A stretch of DNA of 64,000 nt from NCBI GenBank assembly GCA_004335835.1, contig RWJK01001870.1, forward strand, positions 50,242-114,241, written 5' to 3'. This DNA is from Scenedesmus sp. ARA3. Lineage: Eukaryota; Chlorophyta; Chlorophyceae; Sphaeropleales; Scenedesmaceae. Below, in pieces: positions 32,968 to 44,424 of this stretch. Each line of letters begins with the position of its first letter. Position 1 is the stretch's first letter. Made by a program: the position numbers and the translations under genes. The notes below the pieces were generated by a model. The model did not search any database and had not been told where the DNA came from. It saw only the letters and a program-made list of their open reading frames with translations.

Positions 32968-35810
32968 TTAGATGGCTGCGAAGTACTCCTTGCTGCCCTT
33001 GGGGTCGGGCTTCATGGTCTTGTCTCCGGGCTTCCAGCCTGCTGGGCACACCTCGTCGGGGTTGCTCTGCACGTACTGGATGGCCTGCACGCATCGAAAC
33101 AAAAAGGGAAAGGAAAGGCGGCAGCACGGATACAGCATCAGCAGCAGGAGGCGACAACAGCATGGCGCACGCAGGCTGGCAGCTGCGCCCATGCACATAC
33201 ATTGCGGCAAGCAAGCAGCCCCAGGATTAAATGTTGCAGGCAAGCAGGCTACATTACTGCTTTGCAGCAAGCAGGAGCTTTTGGGTGGCAGTCAGAATGC
33301 GCAGGCCGCATCCACGCCGCATCCATATTCTGCAAATGCAATGAATTATTGCACAGTATGCACCAGCCATGCATTGAAAAATTCGCTGCCCTTTCATGAA
33401 CGGCTTGTCACAGCACTGCCGTGTGTCAAAGCAGCGCACCTGCAGGGTGCGCAGGGTCTCATCAACGCTGCGGCCGAAGGCCAGGTTGTTGATGGTGGCG
33501 TGCTGCACCACTCCCTCCTTGTCAATGATGAACAGGCCGCGCAGTGCGATGCCCTCATCGGTCAGCACACCGTAGGCCTCGCTGATCTCCTTCTTGAGGT
33601 CAGCCACCAGGGGGTAGGCCAGGTCACCCAGGCCGCCTGTTACGTCAGGCAGAAATAACATGAAAAGTAACAGGTGTATGTTGGTGCGTGTTGTGTGGAA
33701 GTTGTATGTGGGTGGGTGGCTGCCAGGGCCTCGCTGATCTCAAGAAGGAGAAATAACATGAAAAGTAACAGGTGTATGTTAGAGCATGTTGTGGGGACCA
33801 TATGTGTGTGGGTGGCTGCCAGGGCCTCGCTGATCTCCATCTTGAGGTCAGCCATCAGGGGGTAGGCCAGGTCACCCAGGCCGACTGTTACATTGAGCGA
33901 AATGACAGGAAATGTAACAGTTATATGTTGCTGCAAGTTGTGTGGGGATTGAATGCGAGTGGGTGGCTGCCAGGGCCTCGCTGATTTTCTTCTTGAGGTC
34001 AGCCACCAGGGGGTAGGCAAGGTCACCCAGGCCGCCTATTATGAGGAATAGGATTAACAGGAAACGTAATAATTATATGTTGGTGCTTTTTGTGGAGAAT
34101 GTATGTGTGTGGGTGGCTGCCAGGGCCTCGCTGATCTCTTTCTTGAGGTCAGCCACCAGGGGGTAGGCCAGGTCACCCAGGCCGCCTGTTACAGCAGGCA
34201 GAAATAACATGAAAAGTAACACGTGTATGTTAGTGTGTGTTGTGGAGACTGTATGTGTGTGGGTGGCTGCCAAGGCCTCGCTGATCTCCTTCTTGAGGTC
34301 AGCCACCAGGGGGTAGGCCAGGTCACCCAGGCCGCCTGTTACATCAGAAATAACAGAAGCGTTTTCAGTTTTCGAGTCAGCAACCAAGGGGTAAGACAGA
34401 GGTCGTGCAAATCGCCCATCACAGGAAGATAAGTAACCGAACATTTGCTGTCAATGACGGCACTTGCATTTGCCAACAGCAGGTGGCATCGGCCACTTGT
34501 GCAGGTGTGGGACACGAGGGTCCAAGACAAGGCCAGCAAGCCAAGCAGCGGCACACAGGCCAGCTGCTGTTGTCCTGCACCATCCTCACAGCCGGCTTCT
34601 GTCAACATGCATTTCCATAAGATCACATCAGTCTGTTTATCTGCCACTCACCCTCCTTGCGGTCGGTCTGGATCCAGGCCAGGTGGGTGAACTGGGAGTC
34701 CACAGACACACCCAGCACCTCAGCGCCGATGGACTTGAACTCTGCGTGCCTGTCGGAGAAGGCGGTGATCTCCGTGGGGCACACGAATGTGAAGTCCAGC
34801 GGGTAGAAGAAGAGCACCACGTACTGGCCCTTGTACTTGTCCAGGGACACGTCCACAAACTCCTGGTCAAACACTGCAGGGTGGAATGACAGACAGGATA
34901 AAGACAGGGAGCGCAGGCAGGTGAGAGGGTGAGAAGGTGCACTGTGAGGTGCTTGTCCAGGGACAGCCGAGGGAAAGGAAAGGAGCAGGAGGTGCACTGT
35001 GAGGTACTTGTCCAGTGACACGTCCACAAACTCCTGGTTAAACACTGCAGGGTGGAGCGACGATGGTTTGCAGCGGAGCATGGGAGGACAGCAGAAGAGG
35101 CACAGGGGAGGTATGGGGGTGGGATGCAGTAGGAGGGGCGTGGTGGGTGTAGTGCGGGGTGGAGCAGCGATGGACGTCGCAGGAGAATCTATGCCGCTGC
35201 TAGTTGCTGAAAAAACCGCAGGGACACGTTTTCCATGAACCTTCAACAGTACTGCGCTGTTGATTCCTGCAAGACTCAGCTGCTGGTGCTGGTATTGGCT
35301 AGGAGACTGCCTGCCCAAAAGCAGCCACACAACACAGCTGCTGTAGTGTGGCTACTGCCGCTGCAGTGCCTCATTGGCTGCACGCTGCATCTGTGACAAA
35401 CAACATGATTAATTCAAGACGTTCGCGACTGCTGCTGCTGCACTTGCAAGGCTGCTGGCTGCTGAGACACCACATTCCAGACAAGCGATCAAGCAAACTT
35501 CTCCCACGGTGCCAAGTGTCCGGGCCAGTCTACCGATGCAATTTCGTCAACCTATAAATGTTTTATGTCAGCAGGGGTCGTCAATTGCTGCGATCCTCAG
35601 TTGTCTGGCACTGGTATTCTCCAGAGCGTTCTCACCTGCGGTTGCCTTGAAGGCGGGCGCCTTGCTGCCGATCAGGGGTGCAGCTGCGTTCACCACAACT
35701 GCGTTACGCCTGGAGGCACGCATCACCTGGCGAGCGGCCACGCGGGCAGGGGCAGCTGTCTGCCTGGTGGCACGAGCCACGCTCATGTTGCGGGATGCGC
35801 AGAGGGCCAT
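32968..35810 (-). CDS. PRX1: Typical 2-Cys peroxiredoxin, chloroplast type, copy A, 4 exons, 236 aa
   Basis: Exons (minus) 35810..35636, 34873..34652, 33636..33440, 33084..32968 join to exactly 237 codons. The N-terminus (about 43 residues: [20 protein letters not shown], Arg-rich, no acids) is a chloroplast transit peptide. The enzyme follows: '[16 protein letters not shown]', '[20 protein letters not shown]' (peroxidatic Cys), '[17 protein letters not shown]', '[19 protein letters not shown]', '[19 protein letters not shown]' (resolving Cys), 'GSKEYFAAI' (YF motif). Plastid 2-Cys Prx detoxifies H2O2 made by photosynthesis and is recycled by thioredoxins or NTRC. The symbol follows algal usage and is tentative. 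The introns before exons 2 and 3 are enlarged by tandem copies of the exon starts. Confidence 0.93.
33720..34345 (-). repeat. Four to five decoy 5' copies of peroxiredoxin A exon 3
   Basis: The acceptor and first ~60 bases of exon 3 (coding [21 protein letters not shown]) recur with copy starts at 34335, 34185, 34035 and 33884, plus a shorter piece at ~33750, before the functional start at 33636. Spacing is about 150 bases. After 'ISEA' each copy changes to the same intronic text (minus: CTGGCAGCCACCCAC... then CATGTTATTTC). The acceptor is CAG in all but 34035, where it is TAG. Confidence 0.9.
34935..35046 (-). repeat. Decoy 5' copies of peroxiredoxin A exon 2
   Basis: CTGCAG at 35047-35045 is followed by codons [14 protein letters not shown], repeating the start of exon 2 (34873) and then running into CTCACAGTGCACC. 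A second, shorter piece (LDKHLTVHL) lies at about 34965-34935. Confidence 0.8.
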
Positions 35811-36097
35811 TGTGACTGGAGATGCGATCGATCAGGTACTGATGATGTTCAATGGCAGCAGCGTTGGCCGATAAGAGCGACGCGAGCAGTGCAGTGTTTA
35901 CTGGCCGTAAAACACTACTACTGCGTATGACCGTCGCTTGACTTCAGGCAAACACGCTCACTCAGTATGTATTACGTTCTAACATGCAATGTAGATACTT
36001 GTGACTGCCAATGAGCGTTTGGCGACTGCCAGGCTCCAAAGTTTGACCAACACAGCAGCCTGTATTTTGAGGGCAGCTGCGACCTCCTGTGGCAGCG
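35811..36097. promoter_or_regulatory. Upstream region of peroxiredoxin A
   Basis: 287 bases between the peroxiredoxin A start codon and the stop of the next minus-strand gene. Must hold the peroxiredoxin promoter and the 3' end of the leucine-rich gene. No specific element is recognised. Confidence 0.3.
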
Positions 36098-38041
36098 TCA
36101 CACTTCGAGCTGCTGCCCTTCCTCGTGCGGCATGTCAACCACCACACAGCCCTTGCACGCACGAGCCACTAGCACTGCCTGCATCTCTGCAGCAGGCAAG
36201 CCGCTGTCTCCCCACAGCTCCACGCGCTGCAGCTGTGCTGCTCGTGCCAACCCCTCAGCTGCTGCTGGCCCAAGATAGCCACACAGCCCTTGCAGTGCCA
36301 CGATCTTCAGCTGTGGTAGCTCTGCAGCAGCAGCCAGTAGCTCCTGCAAGGCCTCCTTGTCCTGCTGCTGCGTCAGCTCCTCACTGCAGCCTGCAGTCCC
36401 TTCTGGCTGCTGCTCAGTTTCCCTGCTGCCGAAGCCTCCTGCAAGCCGCAGCTCCTGCAGGCCTGTGAGCTGCGCCAATGTCACACAAAAGTCGCGCGGT
36501 AGGTCACACTTGAGGCCCAGGTAGGTGAGGCCGGACAGCTGCGCCAGGTGCGGCAGCCCAGCTGCAGGCAGCAGGCCGCCATCGTAGCGCTTCAGCTGCG
36601 TCCTTTCCCTGTGGAAGACAAAGCCATCCTCGTCTTGTTCTGCTGCGGGGAAGTAGTACACGCTGGAGTCGATTGACAGGTGGCGTAGTGGCAACATTGG
36701 CCAGTAAGGGCCGTGTGACACCACTTTGTTGCCAACAAGTGCTGCAGCGCGTAGCCCGCTTGCATGGTCTCCAGCAGGGCAATCTGCCGCACAATAGCGC
36801 AGCTGCAGGCTAGTGAGGCAGCCTCCATGTGCTGCATCCATGTCCTGCAGCTGCTCCTGCGAAAGCCCTGCTGCTCGCTCTATGGCCAGCGTCTGCATCT
36901 TTGACAGCTGCAGCAGCTGGGCCATGTCCCGCGGCTGCATAAGCCCCAACTGCAGCACCTCCAAGCTTGCAGGAAGCACTGCAGGCACGCCATCATTGTC
37001 GTCCGATGCCCGAGGCCAGTAGCCATGGCCCCATGCCTCAAACTCTGGTTCTCCCATGGCTGCTGCTGGTGCGCGCAACTCTGTAAGGCAGGTGAGGTGC
37101 GCCAGGTTGCTCAGGTAGGTTGGCAGCCTGCTCTGCACCAACACATCGCCCAAGCTCGTGTCTTCGCAGAAGCGTGCTGGCAGTACCACAACCTTCTGCA
37201 GTGAAGATGGCAGGTACTGTGCCAAGTCCAAGGTGTACTCTGTGGGTAGGGCCGCAGCGCTGCCAGAGGCAAAGTAGGTGGTGGTGAGTGCTGTGAGCTG
37301 CCTCAGGTGGCGCACTGCCGGCCACAGCTCCCCAAGCACATGTACATTGTGATGAAAGCGAGTGCTCCAGTGAAGGGAGAGCTCGCGAAGTTGATTGAGG
37401 CCTGCCAGAGCCCGGTGCATGATTGCGAGCTCCTGGATGTCGTAGGTGTACTGGTGGGTGGTGATGACTGCGTCGTCCGCATCTGAATCTTCGCTGCTCT
37501 GCCTGTTTGAGAGAGCCAGGCCATACCAGCCACTCACTGCATCGAAGTCCAGCTGCAGCCTGGTCAAACTGCTGACTCCTGCAAGGGCGCTGAGCACTAC
37601 TGGGCTGGGCATGTGGTCAACCCATGACTGCAGGTTCTGCAGCCTGCCACGCACTGCTGCGATGTTGAGCGCTCCTGCGACTGCCACTGGCACACCTGCT
37701 GAGAAGGTGCCTCCGACTGCACCACTCTGCCACTGCTCGTGAAACTTGAGGTGCAGTTCCTGCAGCAGGCCAGCGTTGCGTGCCAGCCAGGCAGCAAACC
37801 ACTGCGACTCCTGCAGGGAGCGCGCGCAGAAGCATGCAGACAGCTGCCCACTGCACTCGGCCTGCACGCCACTGCTGATAGTCTTGCTGCAGCACAGCAG
37901 CTGGCAGACAGCTGCCTGGTTGAAGGTCAAGCTGCAGGCTGGGCTGTTGCTGTTGTTGCTGTTGTGGTTGCGCACCAGCGCTGGCAGCACTATCTGCTCC
38001 CAGATGCCTCCTGGGAAGGCAGGCACCGCCTGCTGTGTCAT
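36098..38041 (-). CDS. Leucine-rich-repeat protein with F-box-like N-terminus, single exon, 647 aa
   Basis: ATG at 38041 (MTQQAVPAFPGGIWEQIVLP); the frame runs uninterrupted to a stop at 36098. The first 70 residues ('IWEQIVLPALV', 'QAAVCQLLCCSKTIS', 'WFAAWLARNAGLLQELHLKF') resemble the degenerate F-box plus cap seen in many chlorophyte LRR proteins. Leucine-rich repeats follow: 'GVSSLTRLQLDFDAV', 'LNQLRELSLHW', 'LRQLTALTTTYF', 'LAHLTCLTELRAPA', 'SLEVLQLGLMQPRD', 'LSGLTYLGLKCDLP', 'LTGLQELRLAGGF', 'ELPQLKIVALQGL'. The C-terminus ends 'MPHEEGQQLEV'. Probably a protein-interaction scaffold, perhaps an SCF adaptor (inference). Being intronless, it is free of junction duplications, in contrast to its neighbours. 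Confidence 0.75.
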   Translation of the reverse strand: MTQQAVPAFPGGIWEQIVLPALVRNHNSNNSNSPACSLTFNQAAVCQLLCCSKTISSGVQAECSGQLSACFCARSLQESQWFAAWLARNAGLLQELHLKFHEQWQSGAVGGTFSAGVPVAVAGALNIAAVRGRLQNLQSWVDHMPSPVVLSALAGVSSLTRLQLDFDAVSGWYGLALSNRQSSEDSDADDAVITTHQYTYDIQELAIMHRALAGLNQLRELSLHWSTRFHHNVHVLGELWPAVRHLRQLTALTTTYFASGSAAALPTEYTLDLAQYLPSSLQKVVVLPARFCEDTSLGDVLVQSRLPTYLSNLAHLTCLTELRAPAAAMGEPEFEAWGHGYWPRASDDNDGVPAVLPASLEVLQLGLMQPRDMAQLLQLSKMQTLAIERAAGLSQEQLQDMDAAHGGCLTSLQLRYCAADCPAGDHASGLRAAALVGNKVVSHGPYWPMLPLRHLSIDSSVYYFPAAEQDEDGFVFHRERTQLKRYDGGLLPAAGLPHLAQLSGLTYLGLKCDLPRDFCVTLAQLTGLQELRLAGGFGSRETEQQPEGTAGCSEELTQQQDKEALQELLAAAAELPQLKIVALQGLCGYLGPAAAEGLARAAQLQRVELWGDSGLPAAEMQAVLVARACKGCVVVDMPHEEGQQLEV

Positions 38042-40052
38042 GGCCTGCAGCAAGTCATTCGTGATCACATTTTACGTGAGCAAGGGAACTGTTCTACGAA
38101 TATCAGAACCGAACCATGCGTTAGCTTATGGCAGCAATAAAAGCAGCACCCGACAAGCAGACACAAGCTGCTACCAGCGCCCTCCAAGTCGGGGTTTCCT
38201 CATGCCGCGAGGATTAACGTTAATCCTCACACCTTTGATATGCTTCCTGCCAAAACTCACAGCACACTGTGCCTCGTGCAATAAGAAAGCCTTGTTGTGC
38301 ACCCATCGATTCAAATTGGCGCCAAAGAGAGAGAGCTGCAGAGGCAATTGCGATGACGATAAAAACAGCAGCTACGTGCATGTAACAGCTATTCATGCAA
38401 GCGGCGGCTGTCATCTGACACGCGGGCTGTTCCTTGCTAATCCTGCTGGTTGAGTAACACGTGTTGCCTAGTATTGAGGTACTGCTGCACGGTCACTCTG
38501 CACCATAATGAGCACCTGATTACTGATGGCGTGAGCAACATGCCTGAAAGATTCCAGAAAGCTGATAGCTCAAGTCCGCCGACTCCCTTCTGGCACATGT
38601 GTCATTATTCTGACACGTATTGTGCCACAGCAATACCTGCACAGATGGTTTAAATGCTGTGCCACTGGATCCTGCAGGAAGCTGCCTGTTTCCGCGGTTG
38701 CAACAGCCCTTACAGCAGCGCTATGTAATGTTTCCATGGGAGATGCCTCACAGCAGCTCCATCAGCAGCTGCAGCTGCTCAGGGCCTGGCAACCTGCCAG
38801 CAGCTACAAGACCGGCTGAGTGACTCATCGTGAGCCCAACAGCAAGTATCAGGTAACAGTGTTGATCCTGAAGTTTGCAGTTCTTATGTTACGCCAGGCG
38901 CTCATATCCCAGCCACTAGAGCGACTGCTGTGCTTGTGCTGCTGCAACTGGTGCCTTACGAGCAGCAGCAGCAATGCTGCACCTGCCAAATGTGTATGCC
39001 TCCCAGTCAACCCACAAAGCATGCAGCACCACACAGCAGTACTAATATACTAATGTGATACATTCTATAAACTCAATCTCAGCAAAGTGCAGGCTGAACA
39101 CGGCTAGCAGCGCATCACAGGGTAGAGCCGCTGTGGCGGCCACAACACAATGTTCGCCACTTGTACAGCAGCACACGCATGCTGCTGCATCGTAGGTGAA
39201 ACCATTCGGTTTATTTATATGCTTGCCCACTTGGTTCGAGGTGCATGGTGCTGCGCATCCATTTTTCACAAATAATGTTCACCTGGATCATCACCCAGCC
39301 TCCAAGTTTTGTATTACGTGCTCCAGGTCATCACTGATGGACGACCCAGCCTCCAAGTCTAAGAACCGTGGTGCAGCTGTCAACTGCAGTGGATGATACA
39401 CAGCTACCCAGATAGCTAGCAGAACACAACCTGATGCACAACAACAACAAGCCCAGCGCCCTGACATGGCCGCATGCATACCGCATGGAGCATCACGTTG
39501 CTGTATTCTTACTCTATAGTCAACTAGAACACCTCGTGCGTTTAGATTCCAGCAGAAGCAGATCCTGGGGAGGGTCCACACGCAGCATACGTGTGGCATA
39601 TGGAAATCACTGCACTGTAAAAGCTTATAATTTGCCACACTTATAATATGCAGGACTGTGACTGCCCATCCTGCGCAGCTGAGCCAAATAGCACTGCTTA
39701 CTGCTCACATGCCCAAATCACTGGACACACGCCCACGAACCATCCAGGGAGAGCAGAACTGCATTTAAGACCAGCACAGCACCATGACTAATGATAGCTT
39801 CGCAAAAAAGCGCATGTTGCTGCAACCCAATATCTGAAAGCTAAGCCCAAACTGTTTTCCATCGAGCACCTTCTGCACTGCTGAGCGTGAGAGTAGCACG
39901 TCCTGCCAGCTCCCTGGTAGCTTGCATTGCAGCAATGCTGTACTCAGCTGTTGCTACCGCAGTCGCCTCTATCATCTTCTACATCATTGCCATGCGCCCA
40001 GCTTCTGTCACCCTGCCAGCACCCAACTCTGGGGACCCTTCTAGGTATGCTG
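38042..40052. other. Intergenic with a 20-base perfect palindrome
   Basis: No gene is seen in 2 kb. GAGGATTAACGTTAATCCTC (38209-38228) is a perfect palindrome, 168 bases upstream of the leucine-rich gene start. Near 39295-39357 the phrase CCAGCCTCCAAGT occurs twice. Confidence 0.45.
38209..38228. promoter_or_regulatory. Perfect 20-base palindrome, possible factor site
   Basis: Two 10-base arms without spacer, GAGGATTAAC and its complement. It stands alone in otherwise ordinary sequence upstream of the leucine-rich gene at 38041. Length and symmetry suit a dimeric DNA-binding factor, but no known site is recognised. Confidence 0.4.
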
Positions 40053-42251
40053 TCACCCCACCGGCTGCTGCCTGGCTAGGATCCGATTGCGGATCTGCTG
40101 AATCGTCTGTGCCAGCGGACTGCCATGCTGCTGCTGCTGCTGCTGCTGCTGCTGTGTGTTGTCTGTGAGCATGTCTTGCGGTTCTTCAGGGCTGGCTGGT
40201 ATTTGCTGCTCCGGCTGATAGCCGAGCAGGAGAGCCTGTTCTTCCTCTGCTGATGACAGGGCGCTCACTTCAGGCAGCTGATGCTCTGCTGCAGAGCTCA
40301 CCGGTGCTGCTGCTGCTGCTGCTGCCGCTGCTGCAGTTGCTGCTGCTGCTGTGGCTGCTGTGGCTGCTGCAGGGTCGTTGGCTGGTGCTGGTGCTGGTGC
40401 TGGTGCTGCTTCTGCTGCGCCTTGATCGCCTGCTGGCTCTGATACTGGTGCTGGTGCTGGTGCTGTTGCTGGTTCGGGTGCTAGCGCTGCTTCTGCTGCT
40501 GGCGCTGGTGCTGGTGCTAATGTAAGCTCTGGTGCTGGTGCCAGCGCTGCTTCTGGTGCTGGCGCTGCTTCTGGTGCTGGTGCTGATGCTGATGCTGGCG
40601 CTGGGTCTGGTGCTGATGCTGATGCTGGCGCTGGGGCTGCTGCTGCTGCTTCTGGTTCTGGTGCTGGTGCTGGTGCTGGTGCTGGTGCCGGTGCTGCTTC
40701 TGCTGCTGGCTCTGCTTCTGCTGCTGATGCTGATGCTGATGCTGGTGCGGTTGGCGCCATTGCTACCACAGCTGCCGCTGCATCCGTCATACTCAAAGCA
40801 GCCGACTCAAACACCAGCCCACCAGGTGCTGCTGCCACAGCATCCAATGCTGCTGTGTCACTCACCACCTCATCATCACTGCTGCTGCTGCCAGCAATGC
40901 GCATAGATGACTGGATAGGTGCCCCTGAAGCTGCAAAGAAGGTGCTCAGGGGGCCAGTGAGGATGCTGGAGGACTGCAGCAGCACGCCTTCAGTGACTTG
41001 TTTAGGGCTCACAAGTGACACCGGCACCTGCACAGTGAACAAAGTGACAACCTCCACTGGTGCTTCTGCTGCTGGAGGAGCTGCAGCAATTGCTGCAGTT
41101 ACATCCTGAGGCTGTGCAACGTAGATTGCTGGTGCTGCTTCTGCTGCTGCTGCTGCTTCATTGCCAAGCCCTGATTGATCAACAGCTGGAGCAGTTGTAG
41201 CATCCCAGGTGGTGACGGGTTGCTCTTGCAGGAGGATGCGCCTTGCACGGGCGCTGCTGCTATCAGCCGTCATGCCGTCTGCAGCCTGACCATCTGCTGC
41301 TGCTGCTGCGCTGCTGCTGCTGTTGAAGATTGTGTCTCCTGCGCAGCTGATGCTGTCGACATTGACCTGCCACTGCTGCAAGGACAGTGCTGCTGCATAC
41401 GAGGAAGTGACCAGCTGCCGGTAATGCTCCACTGCCTACACGCAACAGCAGCAACAGCAGCAGGAAGGCAAACAAGGATCAGCTGAGGATCAGCATATGA
41501 GCACTACTAGTGCTGCTAGCAGCAGCATCAATGCTGCACAGCTGTCCCCTGTGGCTGTGGTGCTATAAGACAGTACCGCAACAGGGAGTGGTTGCCTGCA
41601 TGCCTCACCCCTGGGTTTGGCTGCAAGTACTCAAGCATAAGGCTGTGGTTGCAACAATGTAGTTTTAACAATGCAAAGCAATGCAGGCAATGCCTCTTCC
41701 AGTACATCCATGCACCTTCTGACTTACCCCAGAGCCACCAAACCACTTGTTGCAGCTCTCCTCAGCAGTGCCAACAGCTGCCGGCACCCCCACTGCCACT
41801 TTGAAGCCAATCGGCTGCAGCAGCTGTGCTGTAGCAGCAGCATAGTAGGAGGGCGCCTCCACAATGCCTGACTCATGCACTGGCAGCACAACTGCCACCT
41901 TTGCTGCCTCATCCTGCTGCTGCTGCTGCTGGCGCTGCCTGGCTAGGATTGACTGGCTGGTGCCGACTGTTGCGCCTGCTATCATGCCGCCAGCTACCAC
42001 CACCATGAAGAGCACCAGCAGGGCCTTTGTTGCTGTCTTTGCTCTCTCAGGGCTACCACACAGCTTATGAAACAGCCGGATCACAGGCAGCTGCTGATGG
42101 TTTGGATTCTTAGGCTCATCGGATGCTGCCTTCAAGGATGCTGCCTGCTTGGTATGCTGCTGGTGCTGCACTCCGCCTGTGCTGCTGCTGCGGATGGTCA
42201 ACCCCAGTCCTCCCATGCTGCTGTTGTGGCCTGCAGGCTCGGTGTTAGTGG

Positions 42252-42310
<59 letters not shown>

Positions 42311-43245
42311 GTGCCTCCTGTGCTGCTGCTGCGGATTGTGAGTCCAACTCCTCCTATGCTGCTCCTGTTGGATTTGGTGCTGCAGCCCTGCTGCTGCTGT
42401 GCGCCGCCTGCGCTGCTGCTGCGGATGGTGATTCCGATTCCTCCAATGCTGCTGCTCCTGCCAGGCTGCTGCTGCTGCTGCTGCTGGTCATCTGGAGACC
42501 ACAGCTGTCCTGAGGGATACCTGACCGGGCCTGCACCTGCCTGGCCTGTTGCACTGCTGCAACTGTTGCTGAGTGCTGGCAGGAATGCATGTGCAGACCC
42601 GCTGCTGCTGCTGTTTGTGCTGGCGCCTGGCATGCCACCTCCCACCTCCTGCCTCATGCCACCTGCAGGGCCTGCCTCATCATTCATCTGCTGACCTGCA
42701 GCACTGGCTTGCTGCTCTGCTGCTGGCTTGATAGGCTTGATCACTGGCGGCCGCACACCTCCGCCTGAGCTCCTCACACCTGCCCTGCCACCTCCTGAGC
42801 TCTTCACTTTCTGCTGCTGCTGCTGCTGCTGCTGCTTGTGGTGGATCTCGCTGCTGCTGCTGCTGGCTGTGACTGGGATGCAGACCAGCGCCAGAGCCTG
42901 CTGCAGGGTTGGCAGCTCACCTTCAACAAGCTGCACTGGCTGCACCTCTGCACTGGCAGATGCAGCAGCAGATGATGTGCTGCTGCATGCATCATGCATT
43001 GCTGCGGTTGCTGTGGTGCAGCTTCTAGTGGTGCAGCTGCTGGTCTCTCCATCTTGCTCAGCCACAATAGCATTGCCAGCTGAGCTGGTGCTCTTGACTG
43101 CAACCTCCACTGGGAGCAGCCCAGCAATTGTTGCTGTCATCGCGGCATCAGTTACTGTAGCCGGGTTGCTGGATGTCAGATCTGCCTGGCCAGCTGCTGA
43201 TGTCAGGGCAATGGTGTCAGGCGGCACTCCCAGCAGCTCACACGG

Positions 43246-43279
<34 letters not shown>

Positions 43280-43524
43280 TCTGCTGCTGCCTGCAGCCCA
43301 CTGTTAACACCGCCCGCACTGCTCTGCACGCCATCCACAGGAGCACCAGCAAGGCTAGCGGATGCAGCAGCAGCAGCAATGCCGCTGTCTGCAGCTGCAG
43401 AGGCTGCTGACCCACTGATTGCTGCAGGTCCTCCATTGCGCCTGCCAAGCAGGAAGGAGCCAGCCTTGGAATCCAAACCCCTGCCAGCATCTAGCTGGGC
43501 GCTGCTAGTCAGGGAGCCAACTGA

Positions 43525-43581
<57 letters not shown>

Positions 43582-44424
43582 GCTGCCAGCGCTAGATAGT
43601 GCGTGTGAGGCTGCTGATGCTGAGTTTGGTGAGGTGGCTGCATCTCTGCTGGCATCTGCTGATGTGGAGCTTGTCCTGCGTGCCTCCATTGCTGCCACTC
43701 TCACTGCTACCACGGAGTTGGCGGTGCTGGCAGCGCTGCTGCTGCTGCTGCTGCTGCTGCTGCCCGTCTCTTTGTCAGCACCTGTCTCTGCAGCTGCCAG
43801 TTTGTTGTCACCTGCCTGCAAGTCCACTGCCTCTGCTTCTGTTGCATCCGCTGCATCCTCTGCAGCTGCTGCTGGCCCTGTGCCAGTCACATAGGTGCCT
43901 GCTGCAGTGATGGCAATCGAGGAGGTGTTGCGCCCTGCAGATGCTGCTGCTGGCTTGTTGGTTGTCAGTTGGCCACTGTAGGAACCTGCACGTATGCTGT
44001 CAGACCCAGTTGCAGCTGCTGCTGCTGCTGCTGCTGGTGGTGCTGGTGCTGATGATGTGCCTTGCTCTGGCTGCAATGCGCCGCCAGCGCTGCTTGCCGC
44101 AAGTGCCAACTGCCGTGCCTGTGCTGCTGGTGCGGGGTCCTCAAGCCTCAAGCCCTGCAGTACTGATGCAAACTGCTGCACTGCCTCAACAGACTTGTTA
44201 AGACCCACATCTGCCTTGTGCTGCTGCGGCTGTACAGTGCTGCGCTGCAGCTGCTGTTGGAGGAAGCCCTTGCCCTTAACCGCAGCGCTATCAGCAGGTA
44301 CGGCTGAAATGCTTTGTTTCCCGGGATGCCGCGGCTCCGGTGCTTCCTTGCCTTTCTTTCGGAGCCCGGGAAAGAGGCTGGCAGCGAGCCCTGTACTGCC
44401 AGCATCAGCTGCAGGACCTTCCAT
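40053..44424 (-). CDS. Single-pass membrane protein with long low-complexity arms, 2 exons, 1359 aa
   Basis: ATG at 44424 (MEGPAADAGSTGLAASLFPG). Exon 44424..41728 ends in a GTAAGT donor; exon 41435..40053 follows after GTGTAG; both are in phase 0. Residues 1-~790 are disordered, with Ala, Ser and Gln runs and three copies of a short repeat (SSSIGGIGITIRSSSAGG, SSIGGVGLTIRSSSTGG, SSMGGLGLTIRSSSTGG), each set apart by a poly-Gln run. One membrane helix follows ('ALLVLFMVVVAGGMIAGATVG'), then a small folded domain with two Cys ('AEESCNKWF...VEHYRQLVTSSYAAALSL', 'VNVDSISCAGDTIF') reminiscent of the extracellular domains common in chlorophyte cell-surface proteins. The C-terminal part is an Ala-Pro array (APAPAPE) and ends 'NRILARQQPVG'. 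Likely cell surface or wall associated (inference). The intron contains a TGGTTGCAACAATG-rich stretch and nothing notable. Confidence 0.65.
42180..42460 (-). repeat. Triplicated TIRSSS-coding repeat with poly-Gln spacers
   Basis: Within the membrane-protein gene a ~35-base segment coding GG-x-G-x-TIRSSS-x-GG occurs three times, at about 42418-42450, 42325-42357 and 42180-42215 (minus). The middle and lower copies are separated by a (CTG)n run at 42255-42308. It is an in-frame protein repeat that has grown together with the triplet tract. Confidence 0.7.
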
